From assembly GCF_002257665.1 (NCBI RefSeq), contig NZ_MQWB01000001.1, positions 1,425,731 through 1,489,730 of the forward strand: 64,000 nucleotides of DNA, read 5' to 3'. The translations under genes were made by a program, and so were the position numbers. Source of the DNA: Rubricoccus marinus (GTDB lineage: Bacteria > Bacteroidota > Rhodothermia > Rhodothermales > Rubricoccaceae). Below, piece by piece: positions 24,995 to 33,605 of the stretch. Position 1 is the stretch's first letter; each line of letters opens with the position of its first letter. Below the pieces are notes generated by a model. That model did not search any database. It saw nothing but the letters and a program-made list of their open reading frames with translations, and was not told the DNA's origin.

Positions 24995-26589
24995 TGCGCG
25001 CCTCCCTAATCATCGCCCTCGCGGCGCTCGTCAGCGGCTGCGGCGGCACGCGCCTCCCGGATCAGCCTCTGGCGCTGCTGACGCGTGCCGAGGCGACCGG
25101 ATACGCGGAGACCTCCACCTACGACGACGTGATCGCGTTCATGGGCGCGCTCCAGACGCTCCCGGCCGGGGAGAGCGTGGCGTGGACGTTTTTCGGCCAG
25201 AGCGCCGAGGGCCGCGATCTGCCTCTGGCCGTCTGGGGCTCCGAGTCGGTCGCGCCAGAGGCCATCCGCGCGACGGGCAAAGCGCGCGTGCTCGTCTTCG
25301 CGAACATCCACGCCGGCGAGGTGGCAGGCAAAGAGGCCGCGCTCATGATCCTGCGCGATCTCGCCAGTGGCGCCCACGCCGAATGGGCGGACAGCCTCGT
25401 CGTGATGATCGCGCCGATCTACAACGCCGATGGCAACGAGCGCGTGGAGTACGGCAACCGGCCGGCGCAACTGGGGCCGGTCGGCGGGATGGGGCAGCGG
25501 CCCAATGCCGAGGGCCTGGACCTCAACCGCGACTTTATGAAGCTCGCCTCGCCAGAGGCCCGCGCCCTCGTGGGGCTGATGCGCGACGTGGACCCGCACG
25601 TGGTCGTGGACCTCCACACGACGAACGGCACGTTTATGGGCTATCACCTGACCTTCGCGCCGCCGCTCTCGCCCAATACGCCTCTGGCGATAGACCGCGA
25701 CCTCCGTCAGCGGTGGATCCCGGCCATCCAGCGCGAGATCCTGCGGACCGACGACATGGCGACCGAGCACTACGGTAACGTGCCCGGCGCCTTCGGCGAA
25801 GGCACCTCGGTCCCGCGCGGCTGGTACTCGTTCAGCCCACAGCCGCGCTTCTCGACCAACTACGCCGGCCTCCGGGGCCGCTATGGTCTCCTCTCCGAAG
25901 CCTATTCCTACGCACCGTTCGACGAGCGCGTGCAGGTGAGCAAGCGCTTCGTCGAGGAGATCCTCGCCAACGCCTGGGCCGACGCCTCTGGCGTCCGCGC
26001 CACGACTGAGGCCGTGGACCGCCAGAGACTCATCGGCGACTCGCTCGCGGTCCGCGGCGGCTTCACGGCGCCCGAGGAGACGCGCGAGATCCTGCTCGGC
26101 GCCGTGGACACGCTCCGCCACCCGGAGACGGGCGCGGTCATGTACCAGCGGCGCGAGGTGCGCACGCCAGAGGTCATGCCGGTTTTCTCACGCTTCGGCG
26201 CGACGGAGCGCGAAACCGTGCCCGCTGTCTACGTCATCCCGCGCTCGCAAGAGGCCGTGCTAGAGCTCCTGGCGGCACACGGGATTCGCACCCAGGGCTT
26301 CTTCGGCGCCCCTGGCGAGCTCCAGCGCTTCCGCATAGACAGCGTGCGCGTGGCAGATCGCGCGTTCCAAGGTGTGCGCGCGCAAGAGGCGTGGGGCGCG
26401 TGGGAGCCGCTGAGCGGCGGACTGGCGTCTCTCGACCCCGAGAGATACGTCTTTGTGCGGATGGACCAACCCCTGGCGCGCGTCGCGTTCATGCTCCTGG
26501 AGCCACGCAGCGATGACGGCGTGGTGAACTGGGCGGTCGTGCCTCTGGCGGAGCGACGCACGTACCCCATCCTTCGCGTCCAGCCGTGA
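24994..26589 (+). CDS. M14-family zinc carboxypeptidase-like lipoprotein
   Basis: 531 residues. ATG 24994 overlaps the stop of the symporter (TAATG). The lipoprotein signal MRASLIIALAALVSGC has Cys16. The zinc-site motif is NIHAGEVAGKE (His106, Glu109) with the third ligand in VVDLHTTNGT. GLDLNRDFMKL is the M14 substrate-binding NRD segment, and LLSEAYSYAPFDERVQ probably holds the catalytic Glu. The C-terminal 200 residues form an extra domain. It probably trims peptides at the cell surface or in the periplasm, perhaps feeding the neighbouring symporter. Confidence 0.87.
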   Translation: MRASLIIALAALVSGCGGTRLPDQPLALLTRAEATGYAETSTYDDVIAFMGALQTLPAGESVAWTFFGQSAEGRDLPLAVWGSESVAPEAIRATGKARVLVFANIHAGEVAGKEAALMILRDLASGAHAEWADSLVVMIAPIYNADGNERVEYGNRPAQLGPVGGMGQRPNAEGLDLNRDFMKLASPEARALVGLMRDVDPHVVVDLHTTNGTFMGYHLTFAPPLSPNTPLAIDRDLRQRWIPAIQREILRTDDMATEHYGNVPGAFGEGTSVPRGWYSFSPQPRFSTNYAGLRGRYGLLSEAYSYAPFDERVQVSKRFVEEILANAWADASGVRATTEAVDRQRLIGDSLAVRGGFTAPEETREILLGAVDTLRHPETGAVMYQRREVRTPEVMPVFSRFGATERETVPAVYVIPRSQEAVLELLAAHGIRTQGFFGAPGELQRFRIDSVRVADRAFQGVRAQEAWGAWEPLSGGLASLDPERYVFVRMDQPLARVAFMLLEPRSDDGVVNWAVVPLAERRTYPILRVQP

Positions 26590-27017
26590 CGGAGCGTGCG
26601 GATGCTCGCGCGAACAGAAGACAGATTGTCGTGTTCGCCGCCGTGATTTCAGTGCTGACTGCGGCGTTGGGGACGTGGCTCGGGTTCGTTCTCACAAGCG
26701 AAGCGCAGCCTGCGCTCGTTCGGTCAGGTGTCGTGACAGATACTGAGGCGGGCCTGTATGTGATCTTGCTAGGTACAGTCGCCGGAGGCTTCATACTCGG
26801 CATCGCAGGGCCGCTCGGCGCCGTCGCCTACCTCTACCGGAGCCTCAGGGCAGTGGCGTATGCCCTGGCAGGCGTCGCGCTAGCGGCTGAGCTCTCACTG
26901 CTCCCGTCTTCGTGTGGCCGTTCACCTAGCCCACGGCCGGCACTGTTTCCCCGCCGCTGCGTTCATTCCCGCCAGAGGCTCGTTATCCCGATATGCTCAA
27001 GTACATCCCCCTGCTAG
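26586..27017 (+). CDS. Small membrane protein, C-terminal part doubtful
   Basis: GTG 26586 overlaps the stop of the peptidase gene (GTGA). Three hydrophobic segments are clear (about residues 14-36, 57-80 and 88-105). After about residue 105 the sequence turns into Ser/Pro/Arg/Cys-rich text (SPSPRPALFPRRCVHSRQR) that looks out of frame, and the frame runs into the next gene, which begins at 26993. It is either a frameshifted gene or one with a non-conserved tail. I do not recognise the family. Confidence 0.45.
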   Translation: MTERADARANRRQIVVFAAVISVLTAALGTWLGFVLTSEAQPALVRSGVVTDTEAGLYVILLGTVAGGFILGIAGPLGAVAYLYRSLRAVAYALAGVALAAELSLLPSSCGRSPSPRPALFPRRCVHSRQRLVIPICSSTSPC

Positions 27018-27541
27018 CTCTCGCGCTCGCCGCCTGCGGGCCGGACGCTCCTGATCGTGCCACGCCAGAGGCCTCTGGCGTTGAAACCACCGGCTCGCCG
27101 CTGATCGAGGTGGAGAACGCGACGCAACTCGTGGACCACGTGATCGAAGAGGGCAACGAGGTGACCGTGCTCAACTTCTGGGCGACATGGTGCGCGCCGT
27201 GCCGCATCGAGTTTCCCGACCTGATGGCGTACGACGCCGAGATGGAAGGGGAGGGAGTCGAGGTCCGGTTCGTGTCGGTGGACGACGCCGAGGTGATGGA
27301 CAAGGTGCGGCGCTTCCTAGATGAGCAGGGCGTTACCGAGCGCTCGTACGTCTCGCCGGACAACACGACTCTGGCCGGGGAGTTCAATCCCCGCTTTGCC
27401 GCTAGCCTCCCGTACACGCTCGTCATGGACTCCGAGGGCATCGTACGGGGCGCGCACATGGGCGTGATCTCGCCCGAACGGATCACAGAGCTCGTCGCGG
27501 GCGTCCGAGACGGGACCATCGACATCACCACGCAACTTTGA
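26993..27541 (+). CDS. TlpA/ResA-like thioredoxin-fold lipoprotein
   Basis: 182 residues. The lipoprotein signal MLKYIPLLALALAAC has Cys15. The redox motif WATWCAPC has Cys67 and Cys70, followed by RIEFPDL as in TlpA/ResA proteins, which reduce or oxidise disulfides outside the cytoplasm, often for cytochrome c maturation. VRFVSVDDAE and SLPYTLVMDSEGIV (with the cis-Pro) complete the fold. A type B palindrome encodes TPEASGV just after the lipobox, in the tether. The stop overlaps the next gene's TTG start. Confidence 0.92.
   Translation: MLKYIPLLALALAACGPDAPDRATPEASGVETTGSPLIEVENATQLVDHVIEEGNEVTVLNFWATWCAPCRIEFPDLMAYDAEMEGEGVEVRFVSVDDAEVMDKVRRFLDEQGVTERSYVSPDNTTLAGEFNPRFAASLPYTLVMDSEGIVRGAHMGVISPERITELVAGVRDGTIDITTQL
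27063..27080. repeat. Palindrome type B in a lipoprotein tether
   Basis: A perfect CGCCAGAGGCCTCTGGCG, read as part of TPEASGV between the lipobox and the thioredoxin fold. Confidence 0.9.
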
Positions 27542-28122
27542 CCCGACTCCTCGCCCTCGCCGCTCTCCTCCTCGCCGCGCCTCTGGCGCTCGCGCAAGAC
27601 TCCCTCGCGATCGGCGACCCGGTGCCTCTGGCGGCGCAGAGCTTCGAGACCGTCGGCGGCGGCTCGCTTTCCCTTGCGGCGGCCGCTGGCGAGAGCGGGC
27701 TCGTGGTCGTGATGTGGAGCGCGGTTTGCCCGTGGACGTCCCGCTACGAGGCGCGCATGGCGCAGCTCTACGCGACGGCGACCGCCAACGGCATCGGCGT
27801 CGTCTTGGTGGCCAGCAACGACCCCAACCGCGTGACGCGCACGCCAGAGGTCCTCGCCGCAACCGCAGCGGCCGTCGGCGCGCCGATGATTCTGGACCCG
27901 ACGGCCACGCTCGCCGACGCGCTCGGTGCCACGCAGACGCCAGAGGCGTTCTTCTTCGACGGCGGCCTGCTCTACTCCGGCGCCCTCGACGACAGCCCGG
28001 CCGACGCGGAGCGCGTCACTATCCAATACCTCCAGCAGGCGCTGGACCAGCACCTCGCGGCGCAATCCGTCGAGATCCAGCGCACGACGCCCTTCGGGTG
28101 CACCATCAAGCGCGCGCGCTAG
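27538..28122 (+). CDS. Secreted redoxin (AhpC/TSA-like) protein
   Basis: 194 residues from TTG 27538 (TTGA overlap with the previous stop). The signal peptide MTRLLALAALLLAAPLALAQ is cut before DSLAIGDPVP. The fold reads LVVVMWSAVCPWTSRYEARMAQLY, in which Cys64 is the probable peroxidatic cysteine, then VLVASNDPNRV, a PMILDPTATLADALGATQTPEAFFFD segment, and TPFGCTIKRAR at the end with a second cysteine. It belongs to the periplasmic redoxins of unknown partner and probably works with the TlpA-like protein upstream. Confidence 0.83.
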   Translation: MTRLLALAALLLAAPLALAQDSLAIGDPVPLAAQSFETVGGGSLSLAAAAGESGLVVVMWSAVCPWTSRYEARMAQLYATATANGIGVVLVASNDPNRVTRTPEVLAATAAAVGAPMILDPTATLADALGATQTPEAFFFDGGLLYSGALDDSPADAERVTIQYLQQALDQHLAAQSVEIQRTTPFGCTIKRAR

Positions 28123-28139
28123 CCTCTGGCGCCAGAGGC
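28122..28139. repeat. Palindrome type A after the redoxin gene
   Basis: A perfect GCCTCTGGCGCCAGAGGC that shares its first base with the last base of the redoxin stop codon. Confidence 0.9.
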
Positions 28140-28202
28140 GAGAATCCGGGCGGTTTGTGTGAGGCGGAGTTCGGATCTTAGCGGCCTGACCCGCACGCTC
28201 CC

Positions 28203-29366
28203 ATGATCGACACTCCAAAGGCCCTCGCCGACCTGTGCACCCGAGCCCGCCAGCAAGACTGCGTGGCGCTCGATACCGAGTTCGTCTGGGAGCGGACGTA
28301 CTACGCCGCGCTCGGCGTCGTCCAGATCGGCCTCGGCGGTGACGACGTGCACCTCGTGGACACGATCGCGCTCACGGGCGACGACCTCGCGCCCTTGGGA
28401 GAGCTCCTGGCCGATCCGGATACCGAAGTCGTTCTGCACGACGCGTTGCAGGACCTCCAGATCCTCGCGCGGGCCACAGGCTACCTGCCGCAAAACGTGT
28501 TCGACACGCAGCGCGCCGCCGGCTTCGTCGGGCAGAGCGCGACGGCCTCGCTGCAAGACGCTGTGGAGTGGGCCTCTGGCGTGACGCTGGACAAGGGCGC
28601 CACGCGGTCCGATTGGCTCCGCCGCCCGCTTTCCGAGACCCAACTGCACTACGCGGAGAACGACGTCCGCTACTCGCTCGATGTCCGCGACAAGATCGTG
28701 GAGGAGGCCGAGAAGCGCCAGAGGCTGGACTGGGTGTGGGAGGAGATGGAGCGCTACGAGGACGAGGCCAACTTCGAGGAGGCCGACCCGATGGAGGCTG
28801 TGCACCGCGTCAAGTCACGCGGGGCCAGCAAACTGGACGCGCAGGGCCGCGCCATCTTCCGCCACGTCGCCGCCTGGCGCGAGCGCGAGGCGCGCGACTT
28901 GGACCGCACGCGCCGCATGGTGCTGGGCGACGACGACCTGGTCAAGGTCGCCGAACGCCGGCCGCGCTCGGCCAACGATCTGGACCGCTTGCTCACCGGG
29001 CGCCAGGCCCGCCGCTACGCCGATGGGTTGCTCCAGGCGGTGCGCGATGGCGAGAACGCCCCCTCGGAGCCGCGCGAGAGGCGTGGACGCCCCGGTCCCG
29101 ACGAGGAGCGTCGGCAAGCGCAGCTCAACGTTGTGCAGGGGCTTGTCGCCGGCCGATGCACGCTGGATGACGTGGACCCCCAACTCGCAGCCACGAAGTC
29201 CCAACTCTCTGACCTCGTGGAGGCCGGCGCCGACGCCTCGCCAGAGGCGCACCCCGTCCTCCAAGGCTGGCGTCGGGAGTTCATCGGCGAGGACATCCTG
29301 CGCTTTCTCGGCGGCGAGAGCGCCGTGCGGCTCAACGAGCGCGAAGGCTGGCCGGACGTGGCTTAA
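28203..29366 (+). CDS. rnd: Ribonuclease D
   Basis: 387 residues. The N-terminal DEDDy 3'-5' exonuclease domain shows VALDTEFVWERTYYAALGVVQIG (first two acidic ligands), VVLHDALQDLQIL (third) and the late QLHYAENDVRYSLDVRDKI with Tyr and Asp. The C-terminal half carries an HRDC region (LDAQGRAIFRHVAAWREREARDLDRTRRMVLGDDDLVKVAERRP) and a second helical repeat. It matures the 3' ends of tRNAs and other RNAs. Confidence 0.93.
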   Translation: MIDTPKALADLCTRARQQDCVALDTEFVWERTYYAALGVVQIGLGGDDVHLVDTIALTGDDLAPLGELLADPDTEVVLHDALQDLQILARATGYLPQNVFDTQRAAGFVGQSATASLQDAVEWASGVTLDKGATRSDWLRRPLSETQLHYAENDVRYSLDVRDKIVEEAEKRQRLDWVWEEMERYEDEANFEEADPMEAVHRVKSRGASKLDAQGRAIFRHVAAWREREARDLDRTRRMVLGDDDLVKVAERRPRSANDLDRLLTGRQARRYADGLLQAVRDGENAPSEPRERRGRPGPDEERRQAQLNVVQGLVAGRCTLDDVDPQLAATKSQLSDLVEAGADASPEAHPVLQGWRREFIGEDILRFLGGESAVRLNEREGWPDVA

Positions 29367-29571
29367 CGCCGGGATCTGGTCCTAGGATCTGACGCCAGAG
29401 GCGCACTAGCAGCGCCTACAACGGCCTCTGGCGTGGAGGAATAGGGACGTGTGAGGCGATCAAATCGGGTTCGGTCGAGCGATATGCGGATATTCTGTTC
29501 CCATCGCTTGGGGTGAACAGCAAGGGCGTGGCCTCTGGCGCGCATCTTTCCTGAGGTGAGACTGACGAGTG

Positions 29572-30780
29572 ATGGGCCGCCGGCACAGTGCCGAGCGGTC
29601 TGCTTCGCGAGCCTGCTCCCCGCCGTTGTCCCGAATCCCCAACCTCGACCCCGTCCGCTTTTTGCTCGCGGCGCTGGTCGTCGTCTTCCACGTGCCAGAC
29701 ATCTCCGCGACGGTTGGCATGCCGTCATGGAGCGGCTTGTCCGTCTTGAACCGGGGAGAGGAGGCGGTGTACGGGTTCTTCGTGCTGAGCGGGTTCCTGA
29801 TTACCTATCTCCTCATCAAGGAAAAGGCGAAGCACGGGACGGTCAGCATCCGGCAGTTCTACATCCGCCGCGCGCTGCGCATCTGGCCGGTGTACTTCCT
29901 CGTCCTCGGATTCGGGTTGCTCTACTACAACGTGATCCTGCCGATGGTGGGGATGCCGTTCGAGGTGGAGTACAGCATTGGAGAGGCGCTGGCGTACAAC
30001 GTGCTGTTCCTGCCCAACATCTTTGCCTACTCGTACGATACCGGCGGCATCCTCGTCGTGCTGTGGTCCATCGGGATTGAGGAGCAGTTCTACATCCTGT
30101 GGGGGCCGCTCTCGAAGTACCTCCCGTCCCAGTTGTTCGCGCCGTTCTTGGCCGCGTTCTTCGTCGTCTTCGGTGCCGTGTTCTGGTTCTCGCCTCTGGC
30201 GGCGGTGCTCCTGAAGTACAAGATGTTCTTCTACTACTTCGCCGCGGGCGGACTCTTCGGGACGTGGGCCGCCAGAGGCCAGGGCGACTTCAGCCACGCC
30301 GTGTTCTCGAAGCCCGTGCAGGCGCTCGCGCTCGGCCTCGCGATGCTCTACTACACGACGGGCGTGCTCCAGGCCGCGCTCGCGCCGTGGGCGCTGCACC
30401 TCGCGGACGCGTGGCTGTTCTCCTACCTCGTGTTCAACTTCGGCTTCAACCCGAACAAGCTGTTTACGCTGCGCTCAGAGGCGTTGGACTACCTCGGGCA
30501 GATCTCCTACGGGATCTACATGTACCACATGATCGCGCTCAACTTCGTGTTGTTCGTGTTCTTGCAGTTCCGGCTGGATGAGGTGTTCGGCTTCGCGGGC
30601 AGTATCCTCGTAATCAACGGGCTCACGATGGCGCTCGCCATTTTCGGCGCGTCGCTCTCGTACCGCTACTTCGAGTCGTTCTTTATCCGTCTCAAAGGGC
30701 GGTACCGCGTGCTTCAGCCCACGCCGCGAGTCTCGCCGTCTGGTTTCGCAGGTCCGGTCGCGCCAGAGGCGGGGGCGTAG
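29572..30780 (+). CDS. Acyltransferase 3 family membrane protein
   Basis: 402 residues with about ten hydrophobic segments. The signature region NLDPVRFLLAALVVVFHV (catalytic His in the first helix), FFVLSGFLITYLLIKE, IRRALRIWPVYF and LWSIGIEEQFYILW is that of the OafA/YrhL acyltransferases, which O-acetylate or acylate surface polysaccharides. ATG 29572 is preceded directly by an in-frame GTG. The 205-base spacer upstream has single half-sites of the iterated word and nothing else I can name. Confidence 0.9.
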   Translation: MGRRHSAERSASRACSPPLSRIPNLDPVRFLLAALVVVFHVPDISATVGMPSWSGLSVLNRGEEAVYGFFVLSGFLITYLLIKEKAKHGTVSIRQFYIRRALRIWPVYFLVLGFGLLYYNVILPMVGMPFEVEYSIGEALAYNVLFLPNIFAYSYDTGGILVVLWSIGIEEQFYILWGPLSKYLPSQLFAPFLAAFFVVFGAVFWFSPLAAVLLKYKMFFYYFAAGGLFGTWAARGQGDFSHAVFSKPVQALALGLAMLYYTTGVLQAALAPWALHLADAWLFSYLVFNFGFNPNKLFTLRSEALDYLGQISYGIYMYHMIALNFVLFVFLQFRLDEVFGFAGSILVINGLTMALAIFGASLSYRYFESFFIRLKGRYRVLQPTPRVSPSGFAGPVAPEAGA

Positions 30781-30798
30781 CGCCAGGGGCCTCTGACG
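30781..30798. repeat. Degenerate palindrome type B
   Basis: CGCCAGGGGCCTCTGACG, two mismatches from the perfect palindrome, at the end of the acyltransferase gene. It is a decaying or immature copy. Confidence 0.7.
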
Positions 30799-30808
30799 CG
30801 ATCGGCGG

Positions 30809-31264
30809 TCACTCTTTGCCAGCGATAGGGGGCGGATACAGGCTGAAGTTCAAGCCGATGCGTATGTGAGTGGTGTCCACAGGGCCTGGAGCGAACCGCA
30901 TTTTCTGAACGGCTTCCTTCGCCGCATCGACCAGAATAGGGTGTGGGGTAGGGTGCAGAACCGATAGGCTGTCGGCACGCCCCGACGGGTTGACTCGCAC
31001 ATTGAGGCGAACAAGACCCTCTACTTGGGCTCGCCGCGCGAACTCGGGGTATCCGGTGGACCTGATGAGGTCCTGAGTCCACGGGGCGAGAATGGGATGG
31101 TCCTCAGCGGTCATACTCGCAGAAACGGCTGGAAGCCCAACCGGGACAGCAGAATAGGCTATGCCACACACCGCACGGACCGTCCGCAGTTGTGGCGTCC
31201 GGCAGCTTTGGAGCATACAGGCCGCCGCGACAGCGAGAACAAATCGAAGGGTGGACGCTCGCAC
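30809..31264 (-). CDS. TonB C-terminal-domain lipoprotein
   Basis: 151 residues from GTG 31264. The lipoprotein signal ends ACMLQSC (Cys21). The region YPEFARRAQVEGLVRLNVRVNPSGRADSLSVL and HPILVDAAKEAVQKMRFAPG is the TonB/TolA C-terminal beta-alpha-beta fold. There is no N-terminal transmembrane anchor with a Pro-rich linker, so it is not a classical energy transducer. Copies like this are common in the Bacteroidota. It is free of the iterated word and divergent from the oxidoreductase at 31371. Confidence 0.78.
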   Translation of the reverse strand: MRASTLRFVLAVAAACMLQSCRTPQLRTVRAVCGIAYSAVPVGLPAVSASMTAEDHPILAPWTQDLIRSTGYPEFARRAQVEGLVRLNVRVNPSGRADSLSVLHPTPHPILVDAAKEAVQKMRFAPGPVDTTHIRIGLNFSLYPPPIAGKE

Positions 31265-31304
31265 GGCGCAAGGTATGATGATGCCGTTCTACGAGTGCTT
31301 CCGA

Positions 31305-31322
31305 CGCCAGAGGCCTCTGGCG
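31305..31322. repeat. Palindrome type B in a divergent intergenic region
   Basis: A perfect CGCCAGAGGCCTCTGGCG between the TonB-domain gene and the GMC oxidoreductase gene, 48 bases before the latter's start. Confidence 0.9.
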
Positions 31323-31370
31323 GTGCGATCTTGCCGCACTGCGACAACGCGCTACCTCCGGCGCCCCACC

Positions 31371-32981
31371 ATGTACGATTACATCCTGATCGGCGCCGGC
31401 AGCGCCGGCTGCGTCCTCGCCGACCGGCTCACCGAGGCCTCTGGCGCCCGAGTGCTCCTTCTCGAAGCGGGCGGCCCGGACACGCGCCCCGAGATCCGCA
31501 TTCCGGCCACGTTCTCCAGGCTGTTCAAGACCGACGCCGACTGGGGCTACCACACCGTCCGCCAGAGGCACGCCGCTGACCGCGAGTGGTTCTGGCCGCG
31601 CGGCAAGGTGCTCGGCGGCTCGTCCAGCATCAACGCGATGATCTACATCCGCGGCCACCGCGCGGACTACGACGGCTGGGCCGCGAACGGATGCACGGGA
31701 TGGGGCTACGCCGACGTGCTGCCGTACTTCAAGAAGTCCGAGGACAACGCTCGGATCCGAAACGCGTACCACGGACAGGGCGGACCGGTGAGGGTGGAAG
31801 ACCCGCGTAGCCCGAGCCCGCTCTCCCAGGCCTTTGTGCAGGCCGCTGGCGAAGCCGGGCACGACCTCAACGACGACTTCAACGGCGCCGAGCAGGAGGG
31901 GGCCGGTCTCTACCAACTCACCCAGCGCGGCGGCCGGCGCGTCTCCGCGGCCACGGCGTTTCTCAAGCCCGCGATGAAGCGGCCGAACCTCAGCGTCGAG
32001 ACCGGCGCGCACGTCTCCCGCGTGATCGTGGAGGGCGGCGTCGCCAGAGGCGTGGAGTACGTGCAAGGCGGCGTGCGGCGGCGGGCCGAGGCCTCTGGCG
32101 AGGTGATCCTGTGCGGTGGCGCGATCAATACGCCGCAGCTCCTGATGCTCTCCGGCATCGGCCCGGCCTCGCACCTGCGCGAGCATGGGATCGAAGTGGC
32201 CGTGGACGCCTCTGGCGTGGGGCAGAACCTCCACGATCACCCGATTGTGGGCGTGCGATGGGAGGCGAAGGAGGGCACGTCGCTGATGGACGCCGAGACG
32301 CTGGGGCAGGTCGCGCGGTACCTCCTGGGCCGCAGCGGGATGCTGGCGTCCAACATCGCGGAGGCGGGTCTGTTTGCGCACTCGTCGGGCGGCGGCGTGA
32401 TCCCGGACCTCCAGTTCCACGTCGCGCCAGCGCTCTTCTACGAGCACGGCTTCCAGGCGCCAGAGGCCCACGGCTTCTCGCTCGGGCCGACGCTCGTGAC
32501 GCCGAAGTCGCGCGGGTCGATCACGCTGCGCTCCTCGGACCCGATGGAGCACCCGGACATCGACCCCAACTACTTCGCGGAGCCGGAAGACATCGCGGCG
32601 CTCGTCGCGGGCGTGCGGATGGCGCGCGAGATCGCGGATCAGCCGGCGTACCGCACGCTGCGCGGCCGGGCGATGGACGCGATGGCAGACGCGAACACGG
32701 ACGCCGAGATCGCCGAGCAAATCCGGCAGACTGCCGAGACGCTGTACCACCCGGTCGGCACATGCCGCATGGGCCCGGACGACGCCTCGGTCGTCGATCT
32801 CGCGCTGCGCGTGCGCGGCGTGGACGGTCTCCGCGTGGTCGATGCGAGCGTGATGCCCACCGTCCCCAACGGCAACACCGACGCGCCGACCAAGATGATC
32901 GCCGAGCGCGCCGCGGACCTGATCCTCGGTCGCATCTCCGAACCCGCGACGGCTACGGCCTCTGGCGCTGCAGGCGCATAA
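31371..32981 (+). CDS. GMC-family FAD oxidoreductase (choline dehydrogenase-like)
   Basis: 536 residues. ATG 31371 is used because the FAD motif DYILIGAGSAGCVLADRL begins at residue 3, as in BetA-like proteins; the upstream open frame has no protein character. WFWPRGKVLGGSSSINAMIYIRGHRADYDGWAANG and the C-terminal HPVGTCRMG plus VVDASVMPTVPNGNTDAPTKMIAERAADLI are GMC signatures, with the catalytic His in HPVGT. It oxidises an alcohol; the substrate is uncertain. Six copies of the iterated word sit in loops. Confidence 0.93.
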   Translation: MYDYILIGAGSAGCVLADRLTEASGARVLLLEAGGPDTRPEIRIPATFSRLFKTDADWGYHTVRQRHAADREWFWPRGKVLGGSSSINAMIYIRGHRADYDGWAANGCTGWGYADVLPYFKKSEDNARIRNAYHGQGGPVRVEDPRSPSPLSQAFVQAAGEAGHDLNDDFNGAEQEGAGLYQLTQRGGRRVSAATAFLKPAMKRPNLSVETGAHVSRVIVEGGVARGVEYVQGGVRRRAEASGEVILCGGAINTPQLLMLSGIGPASHLREHGIEVAVDASGVGQNLHDHPIVGVRWEAKEGTSLMDAETLGQVARYLLGRSGMLASNIAEAGLFAHSSGGGVIPDLQFHVAPALFYEHGFQAPEAHGFSLGPTLVTPKSRGSITLRSSDPMEHPDIDPNYFAEPEDIAALVAGVRMAREIADQPAYRTLRGRAMDAMADANTDAEIAEQIRQTAETLYHPVGTCRMGPDDASVVDLALRVRGVDGLRVVDASVMPTVPNGNTDAPTKMIAERAADLILGRISEPATATASGAAGA

Positions 32982-33096
32982 GACACCCTATCCAAACCGG
33001 TGCCAGCGCGAGCGAAGCGAGGCGATCTCGGTTCAGTGAGGACTGAACCATAGGTCGCCGCGTCGCGGATCCTGCCGAATTGGGTAGGCGGCCCGG

Positions 33097-33114
33097 GCCT
33101 CTGGCGCCAGAGGC
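33097..33114. repeat. Palindrome type A between convergent genes
   Basis: A perfect GCCTCTGGCGCCAGAGGC that meets the stop codon of the minus-strand protease gene and faces the end of the GMC oxidoreductase gene. It could serve as a bidirectional end signal. Confidence 0.9.
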
Positions 33115-33605
33115 TACTCGTAAAGCGCCGCGGCGTGCTCCACGTGACCGAGCAGGAACGACGCGCCGGGATCGACGGCGACGCGGCCTTTCATGGCCTC
33201 GCGGCCGAGGAGCATGGGGAACTGCATGCTGGCCCGGTCCGCGAGCGTGACCTCGATGGGCCACTGCGGCGCGTCTGAGCGCACGCCGAGGCGGAGCGTC
33301 ACCCCAACGACTATGCGGAGGTCCTCGTGACCGCTGGAGGAGCGCACATGTCGCTCATCGACGATCGGAGCTTCACAGCGGACCCTCACCTGCCGGTGCC
33401 GGCGGAAAAAAGGCCGCACGACGAACCGCGCCCAGGGCTCGCCGTCTCGCTCGAACGTTTCGATGCGGCTCGCGTGGAGCGACGAGGTGGCCGCGCCAGT
33501 GTCCACCTTGCAGCGGACGGCCGGAAGGCCGAGGTCGGGGAAGGCGACCCATTCGCGCCATCCGACGGTGGTGAGAGCGCCAGAGGCGGGAAGGGGGGCG
33601 CTCAT
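33114..33605 (-). CDS. RimB-like retropepsin-type protease (RimK-associated Zn_protease family)
   Basis: 163 residues. VGWREWVAFPDLGLPAVRCKVDTGAATSSLHA contains the DTGA aspartic-protease-like motif, and LLGREAMKGRVAVDPGASFLLG matches the PF05618 family, whose members accompany RimK/ATP-grasp ligases. There is no RimK nearby. It is the last gene of the pyrR-pyrB operon and overlaps the deacetylase gene by 4 bases. Confidence 0.82.
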   Translation of the reverse strand: MSAPLPASGALTTVGWREWVAFPDLGLPAVRCKVDTGAATSSLHASRIETFERDGEPWARFVVRPFFRRHRQVRVRCEAPIVDERHVRSSSGHEDLRIVVGVTLRLGVRSDAPQWPIEVTLADRASMQFPMLLGREAMKGRVAVDPGASFLLGHVEHAAALYE

